Assembly (NCBI GenBank): GCA_001910725.1
Contig: MJGA01000018.1
Span: forward strand, 434,001 to 498,000
Reading direction: 5' to 3'
Source of the DNA: Phanerodontia chrysosporium
Taxonomy: Eukaryota; Basidiomycota; Agaricomycetes; Polyporales; Phanerochaetaceae
DNA: 64,000 bases
This document shows positions 33,505 to 45,187 of the stretch, one piece after another (position 1 is the first letter of the stretch; each line of letters starts with the position of its first letter). Under the pieces are notes generated by a model. The model ran no database searches and was not told where the DNA came from. It saw only the letters and a list, made by a program, of their open reading frames with translations. The translations under genes were made by a program, and so were the position numbers.

Positions 33505-34188
33505 TATGACTGTTCGGAATGTTTCTAAACTCTCGAGAATCGCTGCATCGCTGCATGAGCATGCATATGTCGTAGATGGCTAGTCAGTTCTGATTATATT
33601 AGTGAGACTCTGCGAAAGCGTACTTAGATTCGCGAGCTCTGAGAACGGAGAACGGATGGAATTGAGACGACTGCGCTACATACATAGCTCAGGTAGAGAT
33701 ACCTCGTCGACTCAGGATAAGATACCAAAACTATAAAACAAAGCCGCGAGCGCTGCGGATCTCGAAAGGCACTGCACGTGATCTCTTTTGTTTGGCTCTG
33801 TTAGGATTGCAACGCTCCGCCTGCTACATCCGTCTGTGACTCGTTCACGACCTCCCGTCACATTCGAATTCTCACTGCGCAAATGATCAATGTCATCGAA
33901 GATGAAACACCTCGAGATACGCAGAGGTCTCTTGAGAGTCCATCATGCATGCAGATAGGGCTCATACCTCACGTGACAGTGTATAAGGTTTGCATGCGTT
34001 GGGAACAAGGCGGTGGCAACCCTTGGTTACAGCAAGCTATGTACTTTTGCTCAGCGAGCATCCTTTCGGTGAGCTGTAGGACGGGTCTTTATGGTTTTTT
34101 ATACTCACTTCAATTTCGCAGTAACCTCCGACTAGCTGTGTTGCTCGTCATCCCACCCAGTCCCCGCTTGGGCAGCCAAATACTCGCC
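33505..34188 (+). promoter_or_regulatory. promoter and 5' UTR (with intron) of the second F-box-like gene
   Basis: A TATA-like CTATAAAAC lies at 33731-33739. A 53-bp intron-like segment, 34069-34121 (GTGAGC..TTCGCAG), matches the usual intron size here and sits in the leader. Removing it puts the upstream ATG at 33883 out of frame with the protein, which supports the start at 34189. Confidence 0.5.
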
Positions 34189-35607
34189 ATGAGCGTAGCA
34201 TCTGCAGCTGTCATACCCTCCGAACTCATAACACCCATCGTCGTATATGCTTGTAAATCCGCTACCGCGCGTCAACTACGACACTTGGCACTCGTCTGTC
34301 GTTATTGGACAAGCGTCGTGCGCCTCGTCACACTCGTTGGACTGCACTGGAACGTGCATTCCAAGTCATCTCTGGACAAATTATTTTCCATACTTGCACC
34401 TCCAAGCCACATCAGTCCCAGCCTTTTCGACTGCATCACGGCCGACCCAGGGTGGATCATCGACGCGACGTACACAGGATCGTGGTCTGGTGTTTGGCTC
34501 CGCCTGCACTCACCTTGCCTACCAGAGCCACGTCAGGTCGAGCTGAATTCAGTATCTATTCCTTCCACAGCCGCCAACTCACGATCGAAAGTTGGGTATG
34601 CCCCCTGGTCATGGTCCGTCGGTCTTCCTCGTACACTCCCCCCAAACGCGATGCGGCTGTCGACACTGTCACTCGTAGGTGTATGCTTTGAGCGCATCGA
34701 CCATGTAGTGTCGCTCGTCGACCATGTCACCGGATTACGGCGCCTCTCTTGCGTCAATCTCAAGTTCGACAATATTGAAGAGCCTCCGATGCCTTCGCGC
34801 GTGCGTCGTCCGCGGGAACAAACATCTGGGCTACGCCTCGATGTCTCCGGATGCGGCTCAGACGCCCTAAACCTTCAGATATTGACAGGAATCATCGCTT
34901 ACAGCAGCAACTACGAGGCGCCGGGATATGTCTTAGGGATCGAACGTTGGCGACATGTACACGCCTTGCTGGTCTCGCTCTTGCCTCGTCCATGGAGGAG
35001 AGACGACCGTCGTATCCTGTCTCTTTCTCGATACAACTCGCACGGCGTCCAATCCATGCTCTTTGTCCTACCGTCATACGATATTAGCCTGCACTACCGC
35101 CTTTCGACACAACCTCTCAGTTTCGCACAGCCCGCCACCAGGGTTCTGGAAGCGGTGGAAATAGCTTATACATCGGATACCGTGTTGGAGGCTTATGACA
35201 CCTACTGGTCTGCTTTCCAAACCGCCATCCTGAGCCTCGACATCGCGGAAGGCGCACTGTTACGCGTCCGACGGTACCCTGACCGTTTGGATGTGTCCGA
35301 GAAGATCTTCCCGTGGTTCATTAAAGCTGCTACACAGTACAACGGCTCCCTCGCTCCACTTTATCGCAGCGGGCATCTGCGCCTGATCTATGATCGCATT
35401 CTCGACTTGCGGGCGATTGATGTTCCCGAAGTACACTTCCTTAAGAGAGACCGCATCGTACTTGACCCGCCTCAGCGCTTCAAGCTTTTCTGTTCGTTAC
35501 TGGGGCTAGATGGAAAGGCTGCCGAAGATGCGAAGGAAGAATTCTTGAGGACGGTCACCAGAGCAACCTCCCACCCAACGAGTACGGGTACGATGCAGCC
35601 CGAATAA
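34189..35607 (+). CDS. F-box-like domain protein
   Basis: 472 residues in one exon. The N-terminus VIPSELITPIVVYACKSAT, then LRHLALVCRYWTSVVR, is the F-box-like pattern of agaricomycetes: Pro-Glu-Leu start and a Cys-Arg-x-Trp end. The remainder lacks Cys/His motifs and reads as an irregular Leu-rich domain (LSTLSLVGVCFERIDHVV; GLRRLSCVNLKFDN; LDVSGCGSDALNLQIL). By family knowledge it would be an SCF ubiquitin-ligase adaptor; substrate unknown. The start at 34189 is preferred over 33883 because of a likely 5'-UTR intron. It follows a decayed relative on the same strand, typical of tandem birth and death in this family. Confidence 0.72.
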   Translation: MSVASAAVIPSELITPIVVYACKSATARQLRHLALVCRYWTSVVRLVTLVGLHWNVHSKSSLDKLFSILAPPSHISPSLFDCITADPGWIIDATYTGSWSGVWLRLHSPCLPEPRQVELNSVSIPSTAANSRSKVGYAPWSWSVGLPRTLPPNAMRLSTLSLVGVCFERIDHVVSLVDHVTGLRRLSCVNLKFDNIEEPPMPSRVRRPREQTSGLRLDVSGCGSDALNLQILTGIIAYSSNYEAPGYVLGIERWRHVHALLVSLLPRPWRRDDRRILSLSRYNSHGVQSMLFVLPSYDISLHYRLSTQPLSFAQPATRVLEAVEIAYTSDTVLEAYDTYWSAFQTAILSLDIAEGALLRVRRYPDRLDVSEKIFPWFIKAATQYNGSLAPLYRSGHLRLIYDRILDLRAIDVPEVHFLKRDRIVLDPPQRFKLFCSLLGLDGKAAEDAKEEFLRTVTRATSHPTSTGTMQPE

Positions 35608-36136
35608 TCCTGAAGGCGAGTCGGAGGTAAGCAAGATTAAACCGAACGCCTTTCGCTCTTTCTCATATTTGTAGCCAATCTTGAATATAGACGTAGCGAA
35701 TCAAACGACCGCAGGCTCCTATAGCCACGCTTCAAACTCCAGAGACCTCACCCCTCCGTACTCCAGGAAACGTCATTTCGACCCGCCTTCGCGTTTTCTC
35801 GTCCTATCTTGCTCGGCCACGCTTTGGGCAGAAGGACACGTCATCAGGGCCACTGCCTTCCGCCCATCGGCTACGGAGTGGCTGCGTCGCTTGGCCTGGC
35901 CACTGCACGTGCATATCGCTTTGTTCCTTTGTCTGCCAAGTTAGGCAACGTTGCGCGCCGCATGCAGTGGCCTGCGGCCTGATCGAGTAACACTTGCGGC
36001 CTTTGTCAAGTGTATAAAACCCGGCCAGCCCTCTCCCTGTTCCTCACCCAGCCCACTCCGATTCCAGAAGGACTTCAGGCAAACATTCTCTACTCGCCGT
36101 ACCAAGTTGTGTCAGACACACCGAGCCACTGCAGTC
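35608..36136 (+). promoter_or_regulatory. FunK1 kinase gene promoter
   Basis: A TATAAA box at 36013-36018, 119 bp upstream of the chosen ATG, followed by a C/T-rich stretch, a standard fungal core promoter layout. No gene is seen in the rest of the interval. Confidence 0.6.
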
Positions 36137-38469
36137 ATGGTTCACCGCGACGAGTTTCAATACTTCCAAGTCCCCCTTCTCACGTTTCTCAAAGAATGTA
36201 TGGTAGACGAAGACCACAAATTCAAAAAGCCAAATAGCACCCAGAAGCCTGCTACGAACGGCCTCAGCAAGAAGTCGGATGTACCTGGTGTTCTGGTGAG
36301 TTAGTCATGCTTCTCGATGCATTTCTGCTGTACTCACGCTCGACCAGTGTTTCGCACTCAATGCGCTTCTCGGCGACTCGAAGTCCCGCTTCAAGGTGGT
36401 TCCAACAACAGCCACTGCCCCTGCCTATACTCCTCCAGTGGCGCTATTTACAAGCCCGGAGACAGTCTCTGCGAAGAACGCGTGGGCGTGGATGATCTCT
36501 CCTGTTGAGGTAGTCAACGGCACATCTGCATCCGGCTTCCACTTCTCGATTCCCAATCGCTCTGCGCAAGACGCGCCGAAGAACAATTCTCCCCTGCTCG
36601 AGACGCAGGACGGCCAGGACGCGAGACACAATTTGGAGGAGTGCATCTCCGAGATCCTCCTGCACCAGCACCGCACGCACGTCTTCATGCTCCACGTCGC
36701 CCCGGAGTTTGCTCGCATCTCGCGTTGGGACCGGGCTGGCTGTATCGTCACTGAGCCTGTCGACCTCTCCACCCGGCTTTTTGACGGCGTGGTCTCGCGC
36801 CTGGCAAGTCTTTCGGCGAGAGCCCAAGGCTTTGACGAACAAGCTAAGCTCGCGACGCCCGCAGATATAGAACAACTGAAGAATTATTCTCCGGACAACG
36901 TCTATCTGCGCGAATATCGCGATGAAGTCCTCAATAGCGCGGAAGAGTATCCGCTATACGTTGTGAGTAGTCTCACAGCTGACCGTAGCCTCCTCTATAC
37001 CGATTACCATCACAGATCTCCTGTCCTGTAATGAACAGGGCGCTCTACAAGGCTTTAGCTATGTTGAAGAACTTCATGCCTAGTATGCCTCGTGGTAACT
37101 TTGAGGATGAAGACTACGACGAACCCAGACGTTTCAAGTTACCCTTCGAGTTGGATCAGTCGAGGCCAATGAAGAAGTACTTGGTCGGCCGCCCGAAGAC
37201 GCATCGCCGGCCGCTTGCGGGGCGCTGTACCGTTGGCTACATCGCCTTCAACATCGACAACAAGCGCCTTTCATTTATGAAGGACCAGTGGCGCTGCACG
37301 GACGCTGCGCACACCGAGCTCGAGAACTACGAGGACTTGATGTCCCGGGGCGTCGAGGGCATTGCAACTATCGAGGCAGGCGGGGACGTACACCAGCATC
37401 GCACGCTCTCTCAACAGATCATGACCGGCCTGCCGTACAGCGCCAAGTCGGTAGGGCGCACACACGTCCGGATCGTAGTGAGGAATGTGGGGCGCTCTCT
37501 GGATACAGTCACTGAGGGAAAGGACTTGCTGCGCTACGTGATGGAGGCTGTCTTGGGTAGGTCCCTTTCCAACTCTATGATCTACCTGGCTAACTGTGCT
37601 CTGATCGTTTAGCGCACCAACTCGCGTGGTCCAACGGCGGGATCCTTCACTGTGACATCAGTGACGGGAACGTGCTCATAGACGTCGAAACTAACAAGGG
37701 TTTCCTCAACGATTGGGACATTGCTGAGAGACGGTCCGCTATTTTGGGCAGGTGGGAAGGCAGCGGATTCACGGTGCGTCAATTATTCATTTGACACTGT
37801 GGCACATATTGAACTACATACTTCCAGGGAACTTGGCCATTCGGCTCTGCCCTCTCTCTGCAATACCCGCGGAAGCCCCATGACGCAGAAGACGATGCCG
37901 AGGCATTCATCTGGCTCGTCGTTTTCATTGCGATCAAGCGCCTCGAGCATGACTTGTCCGCAGAACAACAGGCGACGCTCGTCGACAGCCTCTTCTACGA
38001 GCACAAGGTCGCCGCGGACGGCGCTAGCATCGGCGGCATGACGAAGCTGCACTACATCCAACTCGGCAAGCCACCAATACAGCTCAAGGATCGCACGGAC
38101 CCCGTCGCGATCTTCCTCGACGGCGCGTTCAAACTCATGCGTGACGTGTACGCCAAGATCGATTACGAGGCGATCCGGCACTGGCGGGGCGAGCCCCGTG
38201 CTGCGAACGCGTATAATCCGCGCCGCGGCGTGAGCATCCTCGAGGGCATCAACAACCTTGCGCTCGACGGGCTAATGTTTGGCGCCACCGACGGCTGGAA
38301 GGACTACATGCGCGAGCGTGAACTCGAAGAGCGGAACCACCCGAAGGCTGCGAGGGACCCATCGACGCGGTTGGCGACCTTCGAAAGTCTCCTTGAGATG
38401 CTTAGTCCTGGCATCAAAGATCGCTTCACTAGTGAGGAGGAGATTGCGGGCATGCCACCACTGGATTGA
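36137..38469 (+). CDS. FunK1-family protein kinase-like protein
   Basis: Member of the fungal-specific FunK1 kinase-like family, expanded in mushroom-forming fungi. Exons join in frame: MVHRDEFQYFQVPLLTFLKE to GVPGVL-type linker, intron (GTGAGT..GACCAG), CFALNALLGDSKSRFKVV; later YPLYV, intron, ISCPVMNRALYKA; then the kinase core. The catalytic loop reads GGILHCDISDGNVL: His-Arg-Asp has become His-Cys-Asp, but Asp and Asn remain. The DFG position is LNDWDIA, normal for this family. The activation segment GFTGTWPFGSAL and the late region HYIQLGKPPIQL follow; C-terminus EEEIAGMPPLD. The start is supported by a TATA box 119 bp upstream. HCD may or may not weaken catalysis. The kinase's role is unknown in this family. 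Confidence 0.88.
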
Positions 38470-38642
38470 TAGGCTATCTCGTTGTCTGCTGTTTCTGGGA
38501 TAATACAATAGATGCGTGACCGCTGTGTTGCTGAGAAGCGCCCGTTCCGCACTTGCCATGCAACTACCACGATGCAAATCAATGTATTCCGGCATGAGGC
38601 CACGCACCCTGGTATCTCACTCTTACTTTCTACTACACTGAA

Positions 38643-41074
38643 ATGTCACGTCTAGTAGGGGGCGCGCTGGTGCTCATACGCAGGTACAGTACCAGGAAAC
38701 CGCCTCCGATCGTCCTGCGGCCGTATCAGGAGGAGGCTATCCAGAGCTGCACAACCGCGTTGGAATCTGGCTTTTCGCGCATTGCAGTGTCACTGCCGAC
38801 AGGCTCTGGAAAGACCGTCACATTCCTGTCGCTGCTCAACCGCCTCCCGCCTCGCTCAAGTACTGGGGGGACGTGCGGCCTCGTGATCGTGAACAACATC
38901 GAGCTCGTGCGGCAGACCGAGGCGCAGGCGCGACGGCTGTTCCCGCACTGGAAGGTCTCTGTCGACCAGGGCATCAAGAAGCCATGCCCCGACTCTGATC
39001 TGTGCGTTTCATTGTCATCTCCGGTGGGTAACCCGCTGATAACACCTGCCTGACGTTCTAGGATCGTGGCGACATGGCAGACGCTCGTGAAGCCGGAGCG
39101 TCTTGCGAAGTACGACCCGCACAAAATAAAGGCAATCGTAGTGGATGAAGCCCACCATTCTGCATCAGACTCGTGCGTACTTCGTATGACTGGTCTGTCG
39201 TCTCGCGGACTGACGTGGCGCAGATACCTGAAGATACTAGCGGCGTTCCATCCTGAACTGAGGATACCCGATGTTAGCAATTTCCTGTGCACATCCCTCG
39301 ACGGAGTACCTTTGGTCGGTTTCTCAGCAACTTGGGCGCGGCTCGACGGTGTTGGTCTCGGAGTGGTCTACCAGAAGATGGTGTACCATAAGGACCTCGT
39401 GGATCTGATCGACGAAGGGTGGTAAGCAGTTCTAGGTTTTTGCCGCGAGCTTTTCGACTGAAATTACCGTAGGCTGTGTGATATGCGGTTTTCAATTGCG
39501 AAGAGAACCGTGGACCTGAACACCGTGAAGATTGGGCAGAGCGGGGACTTCGAGTCGAAGAGCCTGGCGCGTGTCATGAAGTCACCAGAGATGAATGAGT
39601 TGGTTGTCAAGACCTACCTGGAAAGAGCAGGTGCGAGCCCCAGCTGTTCTGCCGTGCACATAGGCTGACATACAGGGTGGTATTTTCAAGCCGGAAGGAA
39701 GTCGACGCTTGTGTTTTGTGTCAACGTCGCTCACTCGGTGTCGCTCATGAAAATGTTCCGCGCTGCAGGTGTCAACGCAGAATGCGTACACGCAGGCATG
39801 CCCATGAAGAAGCGCCAACAGATTCTGGAGGCCTTCAAGAACGGCGACCTGCGAGTGCTGCTGAACGTTTGTGAGCTGCAGCGTCCCCTATTTGGCCGTT
39901 AAGGCTCACGAAATTTGAAGTGCTCCTCACAGAAGGAGTGGATTTCCCCAACATTGATTGCATAATGCTCGTAAGGCCAACACGCTCTCATGCACTGTTT
40001 CGACAGATGGTAAAGGCACAAGCTTTCTGGTTGTCTCATTTGGGATGGCTTACCGCATTACGTCCTCAGATCGGGCGCGGCTTTCGACATGCACCTGGGA
40101 AGACCGACTGCTATCTGATTGACTTTCTCGATAGTGCTGACCACGCACGGGGGATAGTATCTGTACCTAGCCTCCTTGGGCTTAACCTGTCTGAGGTCGT
40201 CGGAGGTGAGGCCTTCAGGACAGATTGGTTTCCAGTATCCTGAACATTTCCCCTAGAAAGGTCACTGCGGGCCCTTCTGAGGCAGATCAAGGGCCGCGAA
40301 CCTCGAGAATACGACGTTACATACCGTATATCCCAGGTATGTACCTCATCTTGTGCGAGCGTCTTGGCCGCTGATCAGACTATGCCAAGCAGCAATATAC
40401 CGACTACAACAGCACGCAGGAGTTCATAGCGTCACTCCCGGAGGTGCACCAATACAGTCACCTGGCATGGATCGATTGCGGCGACGACTTTTATGTGCTG
40501 AACTGCATGAGCAACGGGTATCTGCACATACAGAGGGCCCATACCGGTGCGTCTCACGCAAATCATCCACAAACCGTGCGTCATTGATAGGTTTGGCGAT
40601 CAGACTCGGGTGTCCGGTATCAGGTGTGGAAGACATACAAAGAACAGACATATCTGTTCAGCCAGAAAACACTGCTAGAGGCCGTTCAGAGGTCTGACGC
40701 GTTCGTGCAGCTGACTATGTTCGGCAAAATGAAGCCGTACGCTCCCACTAGCTCTCGTGAGCGGCAGACTTGACCCGCTCATCTTTACTCAGGCTCCTAA
40801 AGGTCGCACCATGGAGACACCGGCCTGCAAGATCCCCGCTGAGAGATCACGTCGTTGAACTGCTGAAAGCGGCCAAGGGATCTCGCATCAACGACGAGTA
40901 TGAAGATCCTGTTCCGGCAACGATGAGTCAAGGCCACGCTTCAGATATTGTCGTCAAGTACCAGCTAGCCCCATTGGTACGTTTGTATATACTAGACGCT
41001 GATCTATGAAACCGCGACGAATTAATCCTCTTGTCCAGCTCCGCCTGTGGAACGAAAGAATACTGACCAAGTGA
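38643..41074 (+). CDS. IRC3: mitochondrial DEAD/H-type helicase IRC3, copy 1
   Basis: Superfamily 2 helicase; yeast Irc3 remodels branched mitochondrial DNA. Begins with a presequence-like MSRLVGGALVLIRRYSTRK, then LRPYQEEAIQSCTTAL, Walker A SLPTGSGKTVTFL, motif Ia-b LVIVNNIELVRQTEAQA, motif II AIVVDEAHHSAS, motif III LVGFSATWARLDG, motif IV STLVFCVNVAHSVSL, motif V VLLTEGVDFPNIDCIML and motif VI IGRGFRHAPGKTDCYLIDF. The C-terminal accessory region has LAWIDCGDDFYVLN and the end block WRHRPARSPLRDHVVELL before LRLWNERILTK. At least eight short introns, including one within motif VI (after LFRQM) and a last one before the final exon (stop 41072-41074). All motifs look intact. A partial paralogue is at 63034-64000. 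Confidence 0.92.
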
Positions 41075-41599
41075 CACAATGCGGTGAAAGCACCCATCTC
41101 AAATCCAGCTCAACCTATGTAGATAATGGTGTTATATGATGGAGTTGGAGAATTATAATGTGTATTCTTTGCGACCTTGGACTCCGGATCACTGAGTGAA
41201 GCGTCGGCGGGCGCGAGACTTGTTTTCCCTTTTTAGACATTGAGTTTGGCGCGCCACGTTACAAGCGCCGTCGGGGCGGCCGCGACTCTGAGGTCGAGCT
41301 CAGACTCATTCTGCCATCCCACGACCTCTTAGTTTACGTCTGCGCTGCGTTTACACCACGAAATTACGACATAGCGCGACTTGCTGACCATCTCGTGAAG
41401 ATGGCTTACATCGACGACCCGCTCCAGCACGTCGGAACCTTTGCAGTCGACCTCAGAGAGGCTAAATTGAAGTGAACGCACCGCGATATGGCAAGGTTCA
41501 ATCAAGTCCCCGCGAGCCTGAGAGCCCACGGGAACTCCGCAATCGCTCCCACAGTTCATTTCGCGGGGTGCATCCAAAAGCTTGCATGACACGGGAGCT
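41075..41599. other. downstream flank of IRC3, no gene seen
   Basis: Average composition, then rising GC. The minus ORF 41329-41619 has no coding character or partner exons. Confidence 0.45.
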
Positions 41600-44200
41600 G
41601 ATGCTGGTGAGCAGGTCATAAGTACCCACAGACCTTCGCGGCAGCCCTTTCTGACGGACGTTCCAGACGCGCGTGTGTGCGCACGCGCTCAATGTCCCCC
41701 GCGCAATGCCGCCGAGATTGACCCAGCCGCGCTCCCACACCTGCGCACGCGGAAGGGGGCAGGCGGAGGAAGGGCGTTCCCAGCAGAGGTTCCACCCGCG
41801 CCCCGCCAGCACGATGGTGTCCGATGGACGACTATGGGTAGATTAAGGAAGAGACGCTGCGGGAACCGTCCGCCTTCCCCTGCGGCCCCGCTCCTCCGCT
41901 CCGGAGGGCGCGCGGCGGCGGGTCGGGAGGTCCACCGCACGCGTGCACCTCACAGCAGGACGCGGTTTACGCTGGGGAAGGTGCAGAGCGCAAGCAGCTT
42001 GCTGCAGAGTCATCAGTGTGCGCCCGGAGCACAGAAGGACCCACAATGTCCAACGCCAGGGTAGAATCAATTCCCGCGGTTCGGGCGCCTAGTCCCTCTG
42101 TCGGTGGGCGCGATGCTTGAGCTCACGGAAAGAACGCAGGTGTGTTTTTATCACGGTTTGCTCTTGTGCGTGTTGCCGACCGCTTACTGAAGGCGCGGGG
42201 AATGGATACGGCTGTGTGAAGAGTGGTGGCGGTACTCACCGCTCGTTGAACTTTTGCCCCTGCAATTATATTCCCCGCAAACACAAAACACAGTCTTCTT
42301 CTTGGGAAAGGCCGTATCATGACTCTTCAAGAGGATGCAGCGGTTCCAGAGCTGGTAGAAGGCGAGGCCACGACATCTTGCTATTCAGCGTACGCCGCAC
42401 CTGCAAGCATCAGACGCCGGTGAGTAGACCCACTCCGCAACCCGGAGAGCCCCATCTTCCGACGTTGAGCAGCCCTGACGCACCTTCTAGACGCATTTTA
42501 CACTGTAGAGGCGGCAGTGAAGCCCTACACTCGCGCAGCTCCAGTCTGAGCATCACTTAATGGGGCGCACAGCCCCCGCTTTCGGCTCGCAGGGCTGTTC
42601 GGGTGCAAGCCACGTCGTCACCGCCCCCGCTGCTCGCTGCGCCCGAGGCTGCTGCTGCGGCGGGGACTGCTGCGAGCTGCTGCGGGACGTCGACGCAGGA
42701 CGGGAGCGGGGCCCAGCGGGGCGAGGGATGCACCGGGAGGGCGTGCGCGAGCAGGCCCAAATCGAGCGCCATCGCCCCTTCTCGCCGTGCGTGACTGACG
42801 TCGCGCATGTTACCCAGGATCCGAGAGAGCCCATGCGGTCACGCCGGGCCCGCCTTGCTGGCACCCGCCTCTGCTGGGGCCCCTGCGCTAGGCCGCGTTT
42901 GGGGCCCCTCGCAGCCCGGGTCGTCTCGCTGTGCAGAGTGCGGAGCCAGACCTGCGCAGCCACATGTCCCTCCCCGCGCGTTGCTGGCTAGTGGCTGCCA
43001 AGGGCCCGTCTCACCTCCGCCTGCCGATGCACCACAACAAGTGGACTGCCAGCGTGCGCAGGAGGGGCCCAATCAGCCGGAGACGGGCCTTGGGGTTGTC
43101 TCGGTGTCAGTTTGCGGGGCGAGCCCAGGCTGTCAGCTAGGGAAGAGATGGAAGGCAGAAGTCCTGCGCGTGTTTTGCTGACGGAAGAAAGCTATAGATC
43201 GTGATCTCCAGCTGTCTACGCAGGACACAGCCCTCCGGCATTGTTATCGTAACGAATACCACGGGCAGCTGCCGTGTGGTGCCTATCTTGGCTCCTAGGG
43301 GCGCAGAACTCTGTAGTACAGATGAAGACCCTCGTTCGATCTCGGCCAATAGGCTGGGTCAGGTGGAAGCCATGCACCAATCGCAACGTCTCTCACGAAA
43401 CGGGTGGGTACGTACATCTGTCTCATAGCCTGATCTCATACTTCACCCTCGGTAACCTTCTCCTCGTCCCAGGCTCGGCTTTCGCGCGTTCACCTCATTG
43501 TGCAACTGTAGGTCACTTGGTCTCGCGCGGTGCGACCATACTCATTCTGTGCACACCACGAGCGGCGCCCTGCAGGCACGAGCATTGATGGCCCGCCGTT
43601 AGATTGTGGACTCGTAAAGTATATCGTAAGCATCGTCGCAGAACGCTGAACTGAATCATTTCAGCATTTGTCGACTACCATCCCACCGAACAAACGATAA
43701 CGAGCGTGGGCAAGCGCAGCGCGCGGCCCCGTCGGGTGCGTGCACAACAGCGGAAGCGGCGTTCTCAGCCGCCCGAGGGCGCCGCTCCGTGTGTCCATCG
43801 GCCGTGACTTTGCTTCTCAGATGTTTTGTTTGAAGGGAGGGGCGTTACTCCAGCCCCACTGATACCGGCCTTTCGCCAACGAAGCGAGGCCACAAATGGA
43901 CGTCAAGCACCAAGTACGTCAGGCCTCAGGGATTCTATTCGCTGTGTTGGTTGAGCTCTATGTTTGCCTCTGGCATGGGCCTTGCTGTAGTGACGACCCA
44001 AAAGTATGTCTATCGTCTCACGTGCACAAGCTTGCCGGACACTACCAACGCAGCGGTAAATGCACCAATTTATGGGATGTGACTCCGTACATTTCTGCTG
44101 GCGTGTCGAGCACCTTCCTACTTGAGAGCAAGTATCTAATGTAGTATTCCAAATGCTTCCGCTGAAAACGGCCTCATGCGCCCGCGGATTGGGGACATGT
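41600..44200. other. GC-rich gene-free stretch, part 1
   Basis: Two strongly GC-rich blocks (about 41.6-42.06 and 42.55-43.14 kb) separated by average DNA. ORFs overlap on both strands in the GC blocks, an artefact of low stop-codon frequency; none shows a domain, a signal peptide or a convincing splice. Contains one half of the diverged repeat pair. Confidence 0.5.
41640..42062 (+). repeat. diverged dispersed repeat, unit A
   Basis: By eye this aligns in the same order with 44740-45187: a GTTCCCA/GGT(T/C)CCAC block, then TAGATTAA(G/A)GAA, then the best-kept block GGACCCACAATGTCCAACGC (42037-42056), which matches GGACCCACAAAGTCCAACGC in the other unit at one mismatch. Between blocks the match is weak. 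No ORF or terminal repeats are visible. Confidence 0.4.
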
Positions 44201-44739
44201 TGCGTGATGGAGATTGCTTGTACCGCCTATGATGTATCTGTGCTGACAGTTGCCCGCACCCCTTTACCCTCGATTGGGTGGTGCTCTCATGACGACGGCA
44301 GCACCTCCTGTCGCGGCGTCAATCAGCTGGGGCAGGACCGCCCCCACTCGAAGTCCACCAGGTTCGGCGAGTGGTTGCAAGGAATGCGGGAGGGCCCTTC
44401 CGATCACCCGGATCACGCGCCGCCGGACGCCACAAAGCGTCGGCGGGGGGGGGGGGGCACAAGCGCGCGAAAGACGCACTTTTTCGCTGCGCAAAGCCGT
44501 GTCGCCACCTTGCGGGCCCTCTATCCGCGTTGCATCCCGCAGCACGCACGTAGAGAAAAAAAAAAACAAGCGCGGCTTGCTCTCTCGCTGCAGCCTGAGA
44601 AACCAGCACTCCGTTCTGCGTCCGTCCGGTGGCAGCCGGGCCACGCTGGCGACGCCCGGCCCGCCCGCGACGCGGGATGCGCACGGGCGTCGGAAAAGAG
44701 GCTGTATTGGCACGGGCAATGTAGCAGGGTTTCCGGCCG

Positions 44740-44923
44740 CCCCTTCGCGCGGGCGCCCTGGGTGCGAAGGCCCTGGGAACGGCGTGTCCCCCCTGCGCGC
44801 AAGGCCCTCCCACCCGCGAGCGCACGCCGCACGGCTCGTCGGTGCCTTGCCCCGGCCGTTCCCACAGAAGGTCCCACGACGCTTGCACACAGACCTTGTG
44901 GACCCCGAATGGCTAGATTAAAG

Positions 44924-44974
<51 letters not shown>

Positions 44975-45187
44975 AGAGACCCACGCGCGGCCTTGCGCCG
45001 TCCTCGCGAGCGTGCCCGCTTGCGCGCGCACCGAGAAAGCTTGCGCGGGCAGCGAACGCCGTCCCGTGCCCGCTGCAAGACACACAAAAAAAACACACAC
45101 ACAAAATGGGAGGGTGGTGCGCAGGAGGGGCGCGGCGCGTCCAGCGCGACGGTGCAACGAGGGACCCACAAAGTCCAACGCGCAGGG
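44740..45187 (+). repeat. diverged dispersed repeat, unit B, interrupted by poly(A)
   Basis: Partner of 41640-42062. Its TAGATTAAAGAA block runs straight into the 50-base poly(A) tract, where unit A has GGAAGAGACGC. The closing block GGACCCACAAAGTCCAACGC lies at 45162-45181. Confidence 0.4.
44924..44973 (+). repeat. uninterrupted poly(A), 50 bases
   Basis: Fifty A residues in a row inside very GC-rich DNA, preceded by ATTAAAG and followed by CAGAGACCC. It could be a slippage-expanded microsatellite or the tail of an inserted reverse-transcribed sequence; no target-site duplication was found by eye. Confidence 0.95.

Noticed and set aside
33883..34188. N-terminal extension of the second F-box-like protein
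   Set aside because: A 53-bp intron-like segment at 34069-34121 lies inside it and its removal breaks the frame; composition looks like leader sequence.
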